In this document: one piece after another, positions 18,099-27,138 of the stretch
How the letters are laid out: every line of letters starts with the position of its first letter
Numbering within the stretch: position 1 is the first letter of the stretch
Assembly (NCBI RefSeq): GCF_003289945.1
Contig: NZ_QMBP01000006.1
Coordinates: 244,865-308,864, forward strand
Direction: 5' to 3'
DNA: 64,000 nt
Source: Mesorhizobium hawassense
GTDB taxonomy: Bacteria > Pseudomonadota > Alphaproteobacteria > Rhizobiales > Rhizobiaceae
Notes under the pieces: model-generated
Seen by the model: the letters and a program-made list of their open reading frames with translations, nothing else
What the model was told of the DNA's origin: nothing
The model's database searches: none
Position numbers and translations under genes: made by a program

Positions 18099-18733
18099 GC
18101 CGCAGCCTCCAGCTTTGAGATGTCGGCGCCGCGAATGGCGTTGAGGTTGCGGCTGATCTTGTCGACCGGCCAGTCCCACCAGGCCGCCTTCAACAGCCGC
18201 CGCACCGTGAATTCGTCGAAGCGCATCTTCACCACCTTGGCCGCATTGCCGGCGACGATCGCATAAGGCGGCACGTCGCGCGTGACAACCGATTTCGCGG
18301 CTATGATGGCGCCGTGGCCGATCTTGACGCCTGGCATGATCACCGCGTCCATGCCGATCCACACGTCATTGCCCAGCACGGTGTCGCCACGGATCTCCTT
18401 CGACCAGGTTTTGGGATCGAAACCTTCCTCCCAGCCATTGCCGAAGATGTTGAACGGATAGGTCGAGAAGCCGGACATGGCGTGGTTGGCGCCGTTCATG
18501 ATGAAGCGCGCGCCCTCGGCGATGGCGCAGAACTTGCCGATGATCAACTTGTCGCCGATGAACGGATAATGATGCAGCACGCATTTCTCGGCGAATTTGT
18601 CGGGACCGTCGGGGTCGTCGTAGTAGGTGAAGTCGCCGATCTCGATGTTGGGCGCGTTCACCAGCCCCTTCAGGAAGCCGACGCGCGGATGCATCGCGAT
18701 CGGATGCTTGATGTCGGGGTTGGGTCCGGTCAT
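18095..18733 (-). CDS. Vat/CatB-related xenobiotic O-acetyltransferase
   Basis: A 212-residue left-handed beta-helix (hexapeptide repeat) acetyltransferase of the Vat/CatB type, which acetylates virginiamycin-like or chloramphenicol-like hydroxyls with acetyl-CoA. Family marks are GDFTYYDD near the N terminus, the catalytic H84 in [16 protein letters not shown], and hexapeptide runs ([32 protein letters not shown]). The stop overlaps the engB TTG start. Chromosomal homologues are common and need not give clinical resistance; the natural acceptor is unknown. Confidence 0.87.
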   Translation of the reverse strand: MTGPNPDIKHPIAMHPRVGFLKGLVNAPNIEIGDFTYYDDPDGPDKFAEKCVLHHYPFIGDKLIIGKFCAIAEGARFIMNGANHAMSGFSTYPFNIFGNGWEEGFDPKTWSKEIRGDTVLGNDVWIGMDAVIMPGVKIGHGAIIAAKSVVTRDVPPYAIVAGNAAKVVKMRFDEFTVRRLLKAAWWDWPVDKISRNLNAIRGADISKLEAAA

Positions 18734-18829
18734 CGCGGTCCCTCCATGGTTTTCGCAGGCAGCTTCGGGCGCGGACGGCGATGCCCGCGCGCGATCAAAC
18801 TAACGTGATCCGGCTGTGGCACCAACCGT

Positions 18830-19144
18830 TCAGTGGCTGCCGCGGCAGATCACGATCGGATTGGAAAGGGCGCTGTCGAAACCGCTGCCCTGATAGACTT
18901 GCACGTTCGACGCGCCGGGCGGCAGCGAGAAGCTTCCCTCGACGATTTTCTGGTCGCCGGCCATCGTGTGCAGAGCCCAGCTGAAGGTGCAGAATTGCGG
19001 CGGCGCCTTGGGTTGCACGTGGCTGCAATTGAGCTGCGCGCCGCCCAGCATCGCCGCCCCGCCGCAGCTCACCGCCTCCGCCGCGGCAGCCGGCAAAGCG
19101 TATCCCGTGAGCAGCGCCAGCATGGTGATCTTGAGCCGGTTCAT
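18830..19144 (-). CDS. small secreted protein of unknown function
   Basis: A 104-residue product with a clear signal peptide (MNRLKITMLALLTGYALPAAAAEA) and an AGGA ribosome site. The mature part of about 80 residues has four cysteines (SCGG, NCSH, FCTF, VICRG), which could form two disulfides in the periplasm. No family recognised. It lies between the acetyltransferase gene and a divergent efflux operon and shows no obvious link with either. Confidence 0.6.
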   Translation of the reverse strand: MNRLKITMLALLTGYALPAAAAEAVSCGGAAMLGGAQLNCSHVQPKAPPQFCTFSWALHTMAGDQKIVEGSFSLPPGASNVQVYQGSGFDSALSNPIVICRGSH

Positions 19145-19254
19145 CGTCTTGTCCTTGCCCTGAACCCGGCCGCTCCGGCTTGGGTTCTGGCCTATGCGAT
19201 ATTTTTACCAAGCGCCTTAGGCGGTCTTGCGCTGCGCGTCCAGCAGGATTATGT

Positions 19255-19275
19255 GCATGATGATAATAAGCATGC
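19255..19275. promoter_or_regulatory. possible operator of the second efflux operon
   Basis: An inverted repeat GCATG-N11-CATGC in an AT-rich patch (ATGATAATAAG spacer), 37 bases before the MarR-remnant frame that leads the operon. Shape and position would suit a MarR-type site. The arms are only five bases, so support is weak. Confidence 0.3.
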
Positions 19276-19311
19276 TCACGAAAGCTTGTCCGCCGACTCC
19301 GAAGTCTTCCC

Positions 19312-19443
19312 ATGCCCTCCTCACTCAATATCAGCTTCGTGCTGCACGACGTTGCGCGCCTTTTCGCCAAGCGCTTGATCGAATCCAATCTGCTCGAAGC
19401 CCGAGCCCAGCCGGTCACTGACCGGGAGAAAGTCCATGTCTGA
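19312..19443 (+). pseudogene. remnant of a MarR regulator leading the second emrAB operon
   Basis: A 43-codon frame. Its first 21 residues (MPSSLNISFVLHDVARLFAKR) look like the N terminus of SlyA/MarR regulators. Its last part (NLLEARAQPVTDREKVHV) looks like a MarR C terminus. The winged-helix core between them is missing, which fits an internal in-frame deletion. The stop overlaps the emrA ATG (ATGTCTGA), the arrangement expected of a marR-emrA-emrB operon. It could instead be an unrelated short ORF; the match is by eye. Confidence 0.4.
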
Positions 19444-20728
19444 ATCAACCTCATCCAGAAAGCCCGCCGACGACGACGATGCCGGCGAAAGAGTGAGCGA
19501 CCAGGTCATCCGCCTGGACAGCCAGCGCGAGCAAAGGCGCGGCAATCCGCCAGTGGTCGAGGATGACGCGCTGGAAGCGCCGGTCGCTCCGGAGCCGGCA
19601 ACGCTGGAAGCACCCTCGGCCCAGCCGAAACCGGCCGCCGTCATCATTGCCCCGCCGGCTCCCGCAAAACCGCGCCGCGGCCTGACGCGGCCGATCCTGT
19701 TCGCGCTGCTCCCGGTTGCGCTGGTGGCCGGCGGCTATTACTACGTCATCGGCGGCCAGGTCATGACCACCGACAATGCCTATATCCAGGCGCAGTCGCT
19801 CGGAGTTTCCACCGACGTCTCCGGCACCGTCGATGAGATCGACGTGCACGACAACCAGGCGGTGAAGAAGGGCGACGTGCTGTTCCGGCTGCGGCCCGCC
19901 TCCTTCGAGACGGCGCTCGGCGGTGCCGAGGCGCAGCTCGGCACCGTACGCAACCAGGTGCTGACCCTGCAGGCGAGCTACCAGCAGTCGCTGGCATCGA
20001 TCGACCAGGCTGAGGCCGACATCCCCTATTACGAGTCCGCCTTCCAGCGTCAGCAGGACCTGCTCAAGACCTCGACGGCGTCCAAGGCGACTTTCGACGG
20101 CGCCCAGCATGACCTCGTCGCCGCCCGCCGGAAGGTGACCGTCGCCAAGGCGCAGGCGCAGGCGATGCTCGCCCAGCTCGGCGGCGACGCCAGCCAGCCG
20201 GTTGAGAAGAACCCGTTCTACCTGCAGGCCCAGTCGGCGGTTGACGATGCTCAGCGAAACCTCGACGACTCCGTCGTCAAGGCGCCGTTCGACGGCGTCG
20301 TCACCAATGTCGATGCATTGCAGGTCGGCAAGTATCTGCCGGCCTCGCAGCCGGCCTTCAGCCTGGTGTCGTCGACCGATATCTGGATCGCTGCAGAGCC
20401 GAAGGAAACCGAGCTCACCTATGTGCGTCCCGGCCAGAAGGCGACGATCAGCATCGACGGCTATCCGGGCGAGGTCTGGCACGGCACGGTCGGTTCGATC
20501 AGCCCGGCTTCGTCGTCCAGCTTCTCGCTGCTGCCGGCGCAGAACACTAGCGGAAACTGGGTCAAGGTCGTGCAGCGCATCCCGATGCGCGTGACGATCG
20601 ATGATCCGCAAGGCAAGCCGCCGCTGCGCGGCGGCATGAGCGCGGTCGTCAGCATCGACACCGGCCATGCGCGCGGCCTGCCCGACTTCGTCACGGAACT
20701 GCTCGAGCGTTTCGGGCAAAAGTCATGA
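19436..20728 (+). CDS. emrA: EmrA-type membrane fusion protein, second pump
   Basis: A 430-residue HlyD-family adaptor. It has a long charged/Pro-rich cytoplasmic N terminus (1-80), one membrane helix (about 82-100, ILFALLPVALVAGGYYYV), then TTDNAYIQAQSLGVSTDVSGTV, a coiled-coil hairpin (about 160-260) and the second lipoyl half (VKAPFDGVVTNVDALQVG). The ribosome site GGGAGA lies within the MarR remnant. Its stop overlaps the emrB start (ATGA), so adaptor and permease are coupled. It is about as diverged from the 12.6-kb EmrA as separate subfamilies, so not a recent duplicate. Confidence 0.93.
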   Translation: MSESTSSRKPADDDDAGERVSDQVIRLDSQREQRRGNPPVVEDDALEAPVAPEPATLEAPSAQPKPAAVIIAPPAPAKPRRGLTRPILFALLPVALVAGGYYYVIGGQVMTTDNAYIQAQSLGVSTDVSGTVDEIDVHDNQAVKKGDVLFRLRPASFETALGGAEAQLGTVRNQVLTLQASYQQSLASIDQAEADIPYYESAFQRQQDLLKTSTASKATFDGAQHDLVAARRKVTVAKAQAQAMLAQLGGDASQPVEKNPFYLQAQSAVDDAQRNLDDSVVKAPFDGVVTNVDALQVGKYLPASQPAFSLVSSTDIWIAAEPKETELTYVRPGQKATISIDGYPGEVWHGTVGSISPASSSSFSLLPAQNTSGNWVKVVQRIPMRVTIDDPQGKPPLRGGMSAVVSIDTGHARGLPDFVTELLERFGQKS

Positions 20729-22269
20729 CCGCTGCTTCCGCGACAGGCGCGCCCGTGGTCGCCAATCGCGGCGCCATCACCGCTTGCGTGATCCTGGCGG
20801 TCATCATGCAGGCGCTGGACACCACCATCGCCAATGTGGCGCTGCCTTATATTCAGGGCAGCGTCTCGGCGAGCGCCGACCAGATCAACTGGGTGCTCAC
20901 CTCCTATATCGTCGCCGCCGCCGTGATGACGCCGCCGTCCGGCTATCTCGCCAACCGCTTCGGCCGCAAGCGCATCCTGCTGGTGGCGATCACCGGCTTC
21001 GTCGTCGCATCGGTGCTCTGCGGCTTCGCGCAGTCGCTGCCGCAGATCGTCGGCTTCCGCCTGTTGCAGGGCCTGTTTGGCGCAGCCCTCGTGCCGCTGT
21101 CGCAGTCGATCCTGCTCGACATCTACAGCGTCGAGGAGCGCGGCTCGGCGATGGCGCTGTTCGGCGTCTCGGTCATGGTCGGCCCGGTGCTCGGCCCGGT
21201 CATCGGCGGCTGGCTGACCGAAAACGTGTCCTGGCGCTGGGTGTTCTACATCAACGTGCCGATCGGCATGCTGGCCTTCGCCGGCGTCTCGATGTTCGTC
21301 CAGGAAACCAAGCTCGACCTTAAGGCCAGGCTCGACTGGCTTGGCTTCGGCATGCTCAGCCTCGCCATCGCCTCGCTGCAGATGTTCCTCGACCGTGGCG
21401 AGCAGCTAAACTGGTTCTCCTCGGCCGAGATCATCGTCGAGGCGCTGGTCTGCGCGTCGGCCTTCTACATCTTCATCGTCCACACCTTCACCGCGCGCGA
21501 CACCTTCGTGAACCCGCGGCTGTTCCTCGACCGCAACTTCGCCGTCGGCATGATCTTCATCTTCATCATAGGCATCACCTATCTCGCCTCGCTGGCGCTG
21601 ATGACGCCCTATCTGCAGACGCTGATGGGCTATCCGGTGGTGACGGCCGGCATCGTCATGGGGCCGCGCGGCCTCGGCACCATGGCCTGCATGTTTCTGG
21701 TCGGCCGTCTCGTCGGCAAGGTCGACACGCGTTGGCTGCTGTTCATCGGCCTCGCGATCACCGCCTGGGCGATGTACGACATGACCGGCTGGACGCCCGA
21801 CGTCTCGCAATGGACGATCATCAGCACCGGTTTCATCCAGGGCGCCGGCCTGGGCTTCCTGTTCGTGCCGCTCACCACCATCACCTTCGCCACGCTGGCG
21901 CCGGAGCGGCGCTCGGAAGGCACCGGTCTCTACAATCTGTCGCGCAACATCGGCTCCAGCGTCGGCATCTCGGTGGTCACCGCGCTGCTGACGCAGAACC
22001 AGCAGATCAATCACGCCAACATCGCCACCTATGTGACGCCCTACAATCCGGCGTTCGCCGATCCGGCGATCTCGCAGGCGCTGAGCCCCTACACAGCCGC
22101 CGGCCGCGCCGCGCTCGACGGCCTGGTCACGCTGCAGGCGACCATCATCAGCTATGTCGACGACTTCAAGCTGATGATGGTCCTGTCTTTAGCCGCCATC
22201 CCGCTTGTGCTTCTGCTGCGCAAGCCCGGCACGCCGGCCAAGGTCGATCACAGCGCTGTCATGGAATGA
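20725..22269 (+). CDS. emrB: DHA2 (EmrB-type) multidrug efflux permease, second pump
   Basis: A 514-residue major facilitator with about 14 membrane helices. Helix 1 has the family motif QALDTTIANVALPYI, motif A is around NRFGRKRILL, and motif C is GPVLGPVIGGWL. Its ATG overlaps the emrA stop. A strong GC-rich hairpin follows the gene within five bases. With the 10.8-kb copy, the window encodes two complete EmrAB pumps, one under a TetR repressor and this one next to a decayed MarR gene. Confidence 0.93.
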   Translation: MTAASATGAPVVANRGAITACVILAVIMQALDTTIANVALPYIQGSVSASADQINWVLTSYIVAAAVMTPPSGYLANRFGRKRILLVAITGFVVASVLCGFAQSLPQIVGFRLLQGLFGAALVPLSQSILLDIYSVEERGSAMALFGVSVMVGPVLGPVIGGWLTENVSWRWVFYINVPIGMLAFAGVSMFVQETKLDLKARLDWLGFGMLSLAIASLQMFLDRGEQLNWFSSAEIIVEALVCASAFYIFIVHTFTARDTFVNPRLFLDRNFAVGMIFIFIIGITYLASLALMTPYLQTLMGYPVVTAGIVMGPRGLGTMACMFLVGRLVGKVDTRWLLFIGLAITAWAMYDMTGWTPDVSQWTIISTGFIQGAGLGFLFVPLTTITFATLAPERRSEGTGLYNLSRNIGSSVGISVVTALLTQNQQINHANIATYVTPYNPAFADPAISQALSPYTAAGRAALDGLVTLQATIISYVDDFKLMMVLSLAAIPLVLLLRKPGTPAKVDHSAVME

Positions 22270-22273
22270 AAGA

Positions 22274-22299
22274 CCGGGGTCCCGCCCGCGGGACCCCGG
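22274..22299 (+). terminator. hairpin terminator of the second emrAB operon
   Basis: A 10-base-pair perfect stem (CCGGGGTCCC / GGGACCCCGG) with a six-base loop, starting 5 bases after the emrB stop. There is no U-tract after it. Confidence 0.65.
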
Positions 22300-22590
22300 C
22301 CTGCCGGACGACCTCCCAAACACCGGCGTCGCTGCGCCGGAAGCCATCCGACCTTTTGAGGAGGACTGGATTCTATACGAAGCGAGCCGGCGCGGAGTTT
22401 CAGGAACTCCTGACAATTTGCCGATAATTATTCCCGTCGCCGGCGGATCGAGCGGGCAATCACGTATGGGTCTATCGGCGAAGGCCAACGCAACGCCGCC
22501 GACCAAGGCTTGCCGGTTATCTGAACTCAGAAAGCTATACGCGATCGCCTTGTCCAAATGGCGCCGACGTTGGAGATAGGCCGAGCCCCC

Positions 22591-22638
22591 CGTGACGTCG
22601 TCATCCTCGGGCTTGACCCGAGGATCCATTCCGTGACC
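22591..22638. repeat. palindromic intergenic repeat, family C
   Basis: Core stem TCCTCGGG-CTTGA-CCCGAGGA (22604-22624) flanked by GTGAC on both sides. I recognise this as a widespread rhizobial intergenic repeat; only one copy is in this window. Confidence 0.7.
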
Positions 22639-22703
22639 TTTGCCGCAGAGTGTGGCAGTGCAGAATTCTGTAACCGTTGCAACGCTTTAGCGTAGCGGCA
22701 TGG

Positions 22704-22751
22704 ATTCTAGGGTCTGCGCGCGTCGCTTCGCTCCTTGCTCCGCCCTAGAAT
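22704..22751. repeat. palindromic intergenic repeat, family D
   Basis: Arms ATTCTAGGG (22704-22712) and CCCTAGAAT (22743-22751) around a GC-rich 30-base spacer. A single copy in the window, 66 bases from the family C element. Confidence 0.65.
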
Positions 22752-22815
22752 GACGACCGGGAAGAGGGACACGGCCAATCGCGAAGGTTGGCGCTGTCCC
22801 GTCGGCATCTCCGAC

Positions 22816-22842
22816 GAAAAACCCCGGCCATTGGCCGGGGTT
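22816..22842 (-). terminator. rho-independent terminator of the rpmH-rnpA-yidC operon
   Basis: A 10-base-pair stem AACCCCGGCC / GGCCGGGGTT with a 3-base loop. On the minus strand it is followed by a T-run (the AAAA at 22817-22820 on the plus strand). It begins 24 bases past the yidC stop. Confidence 0.85.
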
Positions 22843-22865
22843 CGTTTTGGAAGATCGAGACCCGG

Positions 22866-24683
22866 CTATTCCGCCGGCGATGGTTTCTTGCGGAACAGTG
22901 CCGCCAGATTGTCCCACAATTCGATCTTGGCGCCCTGGCGCTTCATGATCACGCCCTGCTGCAGGATCGACAGCGTGTTGTTCCAGGCCCAGTAGATGAC
23001 CAGGCCGGCCGGGAAGCTGCCCATCATGAAGGTGAAGATCACCGGCATCCAAGTGAAGACCGCCGCCTGCGTCGGATCCGGCGGCGCTGGGTTCATGCGC
23101 ATCTGCAGGAACATGGTGATGCCCATCACCACCGCCCAGGCGCCCATGTGCGGCAGGAAGGCGGGCGCCGCGAACGGCAGCAGGCCGAACAGGTTGAAGA
23201 TCGAGGTCGGATCGGGCGCCGCAAGGTCGTGGATCCAGCCGAAGAACGGCGCGTGCCGCATCTCGATGGTGATGTAGAGCACCTTGTAGAGCGAGAAGAA
23301 GACCGGGATCTGCAGCGCCACCGGCCAGCAGCCGGCGAGCGGATTGATCTTCTCGGTCTTGTAGAGCTCCATCATCGCCTGCTGCTGCTTCATCTTGTCG
23401 TCCGCGTATTTCTCGCGGATCTCGACCATCTTCGGCTGCACCTTCTTCATGTTCGCCATCGAGGCATAGGACTTGTTGGCGAGCGGGAAGAACAGGGCCT
23501 TGACGATGACGGTGGTGGCGAGGATCGCCAGGCCGAAATTGCCGAAGAATTTGTAGAGCGTGTCGATGAGCCAGAACATCGGCTTGGTGATGAAGTAGAA
23601 CCAGCCCCAGTCGATCAACAGGTTGAACTGGCGAATGTGACGGTCAGCCTCATAAGCGTTGATCTTGGCGACTTCCTTGGCGCCGGCGAAAATCTCTGTC
23701 TCGACGGTCGCGGACTGGCCGGCCTCGATGTTGATCGGGTCGGTCAGGAAGTCCGACTGGTAGCGATGGCGTCCGTCCTCGAAATAGGCGTAGCGCGGCT
23801 GGAAGGACTGCTTCTCGGTCGGCACCATCGTCACCGCCCAGTATTTGTCGGTGATGCCGAGCCAGCCGTCGGTCGACTTGCCGGGCTTGACTTCCTTGTC
23901 CTTTTCGATGGCCGCGTATTTGTACTCGGCCAGCCCCTCGGTGCCGGTGACGCCGATCAGGCCTTCATGCAGCACATAGGTGCTGGCGACGGCCGGCTTG
24001 TCGTAGCGCGTGACGCGCCCGTAGTTGAACAGGCTGACGGCGGCGCTTCCAGAATTCTGCACCGTGTCTGAAACGGTGAACATGTAATCATTATCGACCG
24101 AGATGGTGCGCTTGAAGGTCAGGCCCTTGTCGTTGGTGTAGGTCAGCGTCACCGGCGTCGACGCGGTCAGCGTCGGATTGCCTTCGACGCTCCACACCGT
24201 GTCCGAGCTTGGCACCGCGCCTGTCTTGTCGGTGGCGACGAACCCGATCTCGGCGAAATAGCCGGTGGGCAGCGCCTGCGGGTTGAGAAGCTGGATCTCG
24301 GGCGAGTTCTTGTCGACCGTCTCGGTGTAATGCTTGAGCTTCAGGTCATCGAGGCGCGCGCCGGTCAGGTTGATCGAACCCTCGAGGCTCGGCGTATCGA
24401 TCTTGACGCGCTTGGTCGCGGCAACAGCCTGGTCGCGGCTGGCCGCCGTCACCGTGTCGCCGCCGGGCGCGCTCGGGATCGCCCCAGCGATGGGAGCCGG
24501 TGTTGCGGCCGCGCCAGGATTGGTGCCCTGCGCTTCCTTCTTCTGCGCTTCGACGCGCTGCTGCTCGACGCGGGCCTGCTCGCGCTGCTGCTCCATCTTC
24601 GGGTTCATGTAGAACACCTGCCAGAGGGTCAGGATCAGCACCGACAGCGCGATGGTGATGAAGAAATTGCGGTTGTTTTCCAT
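22866..24683 (-). CDS. yidC: membrane protein insertase YidC
   Basis: A 605-residue Gram-negative YidC. It has an N-terminal membrane anchor (NRNFFITIALSVLILTLW), a Gln/Ala-rich linker, a large periplasmic beta domain (about 75-360) and the conserved C-terminal insertase core with five helices (from about 370). Core features include the cytoplasmic helical segment KKVQPKMVEIREKYADDKMKQQQAMMELY and NPLAGCWPVALQIPVF. It inserts respiratory and transport proteins into the inner membrane with or without Sec. It follows rnpA by 14 bases. Confidence 0.97.
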   Translation of the reverse strand: MENNRNFFITIALSVLILTLWQVFYMNPKMEQQREQARVEQQRVEAQKKEAQGTNPGAAATPAPIAGAIPSAPGGDTVTAASRDQAVAATKRVKIDTPSLEGSINLTGARLDDLKLKHYTETVDKNSPEIQLLNPQALPTGYFAEIGFVATDKTGAVPSSDTVWSVEGNPTLTASTPVTLTYTNDKGLTFKRTISVDNDYMFTVSDTVQNSGSAAVSLFNYGRVTRYDKPAVASTYVLHEGLIGVTGTEGLAEYKYAAIEKDKEVKPGKSTDGWLGITDKYWAVTMVPTEKQSFQPRYAYFEDGRHRYQSDFLTDPINIEAGQSATVETEIFAGAKEVAKINAYEADRHIRQFNLLIDWGWFYFITKPMFWLIDTLYKFFGNFGLAILATTVIVKALFFPLANKSYASMANMKKVQPKMVEIREKYADDKMKQQQAMMELYKTEKINPLAGCWPVALQIPVFFSLYKVLYITIEMRHAPFFGWIHDLAAPDPTSIFNLFGLLPFAAPAFLPHMGAWAVVMGITMFLQMRMNPAPPDPTQAAVFTWMPVIFTFMMGSFPAGLVIYWAWNNTLSILQQGVIMKRQGAKIELWDNLAALFRKKPSPAE

Positions 24684-24697
24684 CGAGAGCCCTTGGC

Positions 24698-25048
24698 CTA
24701 TCGTGTTCCGCGCAGCCGGCGGGAAAGCTCGGCCTTCAACTGGCCGAACGGTATGGCAAGCACGTCTTCACGCCCGACGATGACATAGTCATTGCCCGGC
24801 GCCATGTCATCGGCGGCATGAACGCGCACGGCTTCCCGCAGCCGCCGCCGGACGCGGTTGCGCACCACGGCGTTGCCGACCTTCTTGGTCACGGTGTAGC
24901 CGACGCGCGGCGCAGAAGCGTCGCCGCGGTCGAGAACTTCAACGAGAAAAAGCCGTCCGCGGCGTTTCTCGCCGCCGCGCACAGCCAGGAAATCCGCGCG
25001 TTTCAGAAGCCGCCCGGGGCTGTTCCCCTTTGGCTTGCCGGTTGCGGG
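24698..25048 (-). CDS. rnpA: ribonuclease P protein component
   Basis: A 116-residue product from a proposed TTG start at 25048, just downstream of the rpmH stop. The frame stays open to 25156, but that would overlap rpmH, so the shorter start is preferred though its ribosome site is weak. The RnpA fold marks are present: [20 protein letters not shown] and the RNR motif in [19 protein letters not shown]. It binds the RNase P RNA and aids 5' maturation of tRNA. It lies in the conserved rpmH-rnpA-yidC order. Confidence 0.92.
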   Translation of the reverse strand, partial: PATGKPKGNSPGRLLKRADFLAVRGGEKRRGRLFLVEVLDRGDASAPRVGYTVTKKVGNAVVRNRVRRRLREAVRVHAADDMAPGNDYVIVGREDVLAIPFGQLKAELSRRLRGTR

Positions 25049-25067
25049 CAACGATCTCGTCTTTCGT

Positions 25068-25202
25068 TCAGGCGCTGAGCCGCTTGCGGCCGCGGTTGCG
25101 GCGAGCTGCGACGACGCCGCGACCACCCTTGGTGGCCATGCGGGCACGGAAACCATGCCGGCGCTTACGGACGAGCTTGGACGGTTGGTATGTACGCTTC
25201 AT
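25068..25202 (-). CDS. rpmH: 50S ribosomal protein L34
   Basis: A 44-residue protein, the normal length for bL34. It starts [20 protein letters not shown] and contains MATKGGRGV and a basic [11 protein letters not shown] tail. ATG 25202 is the only start. It is the first gene of the rpmH-rnpA-yidC unit, with the rnpA start 20 bases past its stop. No DnaA box was noticed upstream, so there is no sign of the replication origin here. Confidence 0.97.
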   Translation of the reverse strand: MKRTYQPSKLVRKRRHGFRARMATKGGRGVVAARRNRGRKRLSA

Positions 25203-25457
25203 TTGTTTTAATACCGCGGGGTGCGGCCCTTCTTGATTCTGTCACTCTGTAACAGGAGCTTTGCCGGGCCGGCTTAGGCGCGATCGAAACCGCGCCGGGA
25301 CGAATGGCCCGAGCGTGAGCGGGCTTATAGAAAGAAGGTTTTTGGAAGTCAATCCGCCCGGCCGCGAGGCATTTTTTCACGGGGCCGAGGATGAAATTGG
25401 CAAAAAAGCCGCAAATCGCATAATCTTGGCCGATCAAGGCTTCGTGAAGACCGCGTC

Positions 25458-26951
25458 ATGACGAGTGAAGCTCTGTCCACCGATGAAAAGGCAAGGCCGG
25501 CGGCGGCGAATTCGTCGCGCCGGGTGCCGCTGTCGCGCGGCCTGTCGACCAAGCTTCTGCTGCTCACCATCGCCTTCGTGCTCCTGGCCGAAGTCCTGAT
25601 CTTCCTGCCCTGGATCGCCAGCTACCGGGTCAACTGGCTGAAGGAGCGGTTGAGCACCGCCGCCGCCGTGTCGATCGTGCTGTTGCAGGGCGAGCCCAAC
25701 TCGCTGTCGCACAACGCCCAGAACGACGTGCTGATGGCGATCGGCGCCAAGGCGATCGCCGTGCGCGACGGCGGCGTCTCGCGGCTGCTGGTCGTGTCCG
25801 ACATGCCGCCGCAGGTCGACGTGCATATCGACATCGCCAATGTCGGCCTGGTCAACGGCATGACCGGCGCGCTCGACACCTTGTTCCTCGGCGGCAAGCG
25901 CATGCTGCGCGTCTTCGGCCCGGTCGGCGAAAGCGACAAGGAATTCGAGCTGATCATGCCGGATTACCGGCTGCGCGACGCCATGCTCAGATATTCGCGC
26001 AACGTCGCCGTCGTCTCGCTGCTCATCTCGCTGTTCACCGCCATGCTGGTCTATGCGGCGATCGACCTGATCATGATCGGGCCGATCCGCACCATGACGC
26101 GCTCGATCCTGTCCTTTTCCGAGGCGCCGGACGATCCCGGCCGGATCATCTCGCCGACGGAGCGCGCCGACGAGATCGGGGTCGCCGAGCGCGAGCTGGC
26201 GCAGATGCAGGATCGGCTGCAGAAGATGCTGTCGGAGCAGAAGCACCTCGCCGATCTCGGCCTGGCGGTGTCGAAGATCAATCACGACATGCGCAACATC
26301 CTCGCTTCCGCGCAGCTGATGTCGGATCGCCTGCGCCAGGTGAAGGATCCGACCGTGCAGTCCTTCGCGCCGAAGCTGCTGCGCGCGCTCGACCGCGCCG
26401 TGTCCTATTCCGAAGGCGTGCTTCACTATGGGCGCACGCAGGAGCCGGCACCGTCACGCCGGCGGCTGAGGCTGCGCCAGCTGGTCGACGACGTGCACGG
26501 CCTGCTCGATATCGAGGAAGGCATCGAGTTCATCAACGCCGTCGAGCTCGCCTTCGAGGTCGACGCCGATTCCGACCATCTCTTCCGCGTGCTCACCAAT
26601 CTGTGCCGCAACTCCGTGCAGGCGATGGCCGCCGACACCGAGAGCGCGGTGGTGCGCCGCCTGGCGGTCGCGGCCGAGCGTCACGGCAGCGTCAGCCGCA
26701 TCACCGTTACCGACACCGGCCCAGGCCTGCCGCCCAAGGCGCGCGAAAACCTGTTCGCCGCCTTCCGAGGCTCGGCGCGCAGCGGCGGCACCGGTCTCGG
26801 TCTGGCGATCGCGCATGAACTGATCCGAGCCCATGGCGGCACGGTCGAGCTGGTCGAATCGATCGGCGGCCGCACCGTCTTCGCCGTCACCATCCCCGAC
26901 CAGCCGGTACGGCTCGATCAAGCGCGCGGAAGTTTGCGCCGACCCGCCTGA
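25458..26951 (+). CDS. orphan membrane sensor histidine kinase
   Basis: A 497-residue kinase. Membrane helices lie at about 31-54 and 182-206, bounding a 125-residue periplasmic sensor domain. A HAMP-like linker follows (IGPIRTMTRSILSF). The H box has H276 in KINHDMRN; the N box is VLTNLCRNSVQAM, G1 is DTGPGLP and G2 is GGTGLGLAIA. So it should autophosphorylate and pass phosphate to a response regulator, but none is encoded beside it. Ligand unknown. It is divergent from rpmH with 255 bases between. Confidence 0.92.
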   Translation: MTSEALSTDEKARPAAANSSRRVPLSRGLSTKLLLLTIAFVLLAEVLIFLPWIASYRVNWLKERLSTAAAVSIVLLQGEPNSLSHNAQNDVLMAIGAKAIAVRDGGVSRLLVVSDMPPQVDVHIDIANVGLVNGMTGALDTLFLGGKRMLRVFGPVGESDKEFELIMPDYRLRDAMLRYSRNVAVVSLLISLFTAMLVYAAIDLIMIGPIRTMTRSILSFSEAPDDPGRIISPTERADEIGVAERELAQMQDRLQKMLSEQKHLADLGLAVSKINHDMRNILASAQLMSDRLRQVKDPTVQSFAPKLLRALDRAVSYSEGVLHYGRTQEPAPSRRRLRLRQLVDDVHGLLDIEEGIEFINAVELAFEVDADSDHLFRVLTNLCRNSVQAMAADTESAVVRRLAVAAERHGSVSRITVTDTGPGLPPKARENLFAAFRGSARSGGTGLGLAIAHELIRAHGGTVELVESIGGRTVFAVTIPDQPVRLDQARGSLRRPA

Positions 26952-27138
26952 GACGCAGTTCGTCAGGCTCCGCCCCGATCTAAGTCGCGCCACGCTTCAA
27001 CACGGGCAAAAATCACCTGCGACAAAACTTTTGCCGGATCGGCTTGCAATTCGCGAATTCAGTCGTTAGGGAACACTCCACATCGCGGCCGGCCGTCTCG
27101 ACCGGATCGCGGGGCTTGTGTCACACACGGCCTGTTGC

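Larger units (their letters stand above)
22270..22865. other. 596-base gene-free region between emrB and yidC
   Basis: It contains the emrB hairpin, two different palindromic repeats (22591-22638 and 22704-22751) and the yidC terminator (22816-22842). Frames crossing it translate the repeats (for example the MDPRVKPEDD-type peptide on the minus strand) and are not genes. Confidence 0.8.

Noticed and set aside
17427..18362. Extended EngB start giving 311 residues
   Set aside because: The extra N terminus is the acetyltransferase gene read in another frame. The TTG at 18098 with GGAGG gives a normal EngB.
22189..22629. Minus-strand frame beginning MDPRVKPEDDD
   Set aside because: The start is the translated intergenic repeat at 22591-22638, and the rest runs over noncoding DNA and the emrB 3' end.
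25203..25457. Replication origin near rpmH
   Set aside because: rpmH can be near oriC in bacteria, but no DnaA box cluster or dnaA gene was seen; the region only shows likely promoters for rpmH and the kinase.
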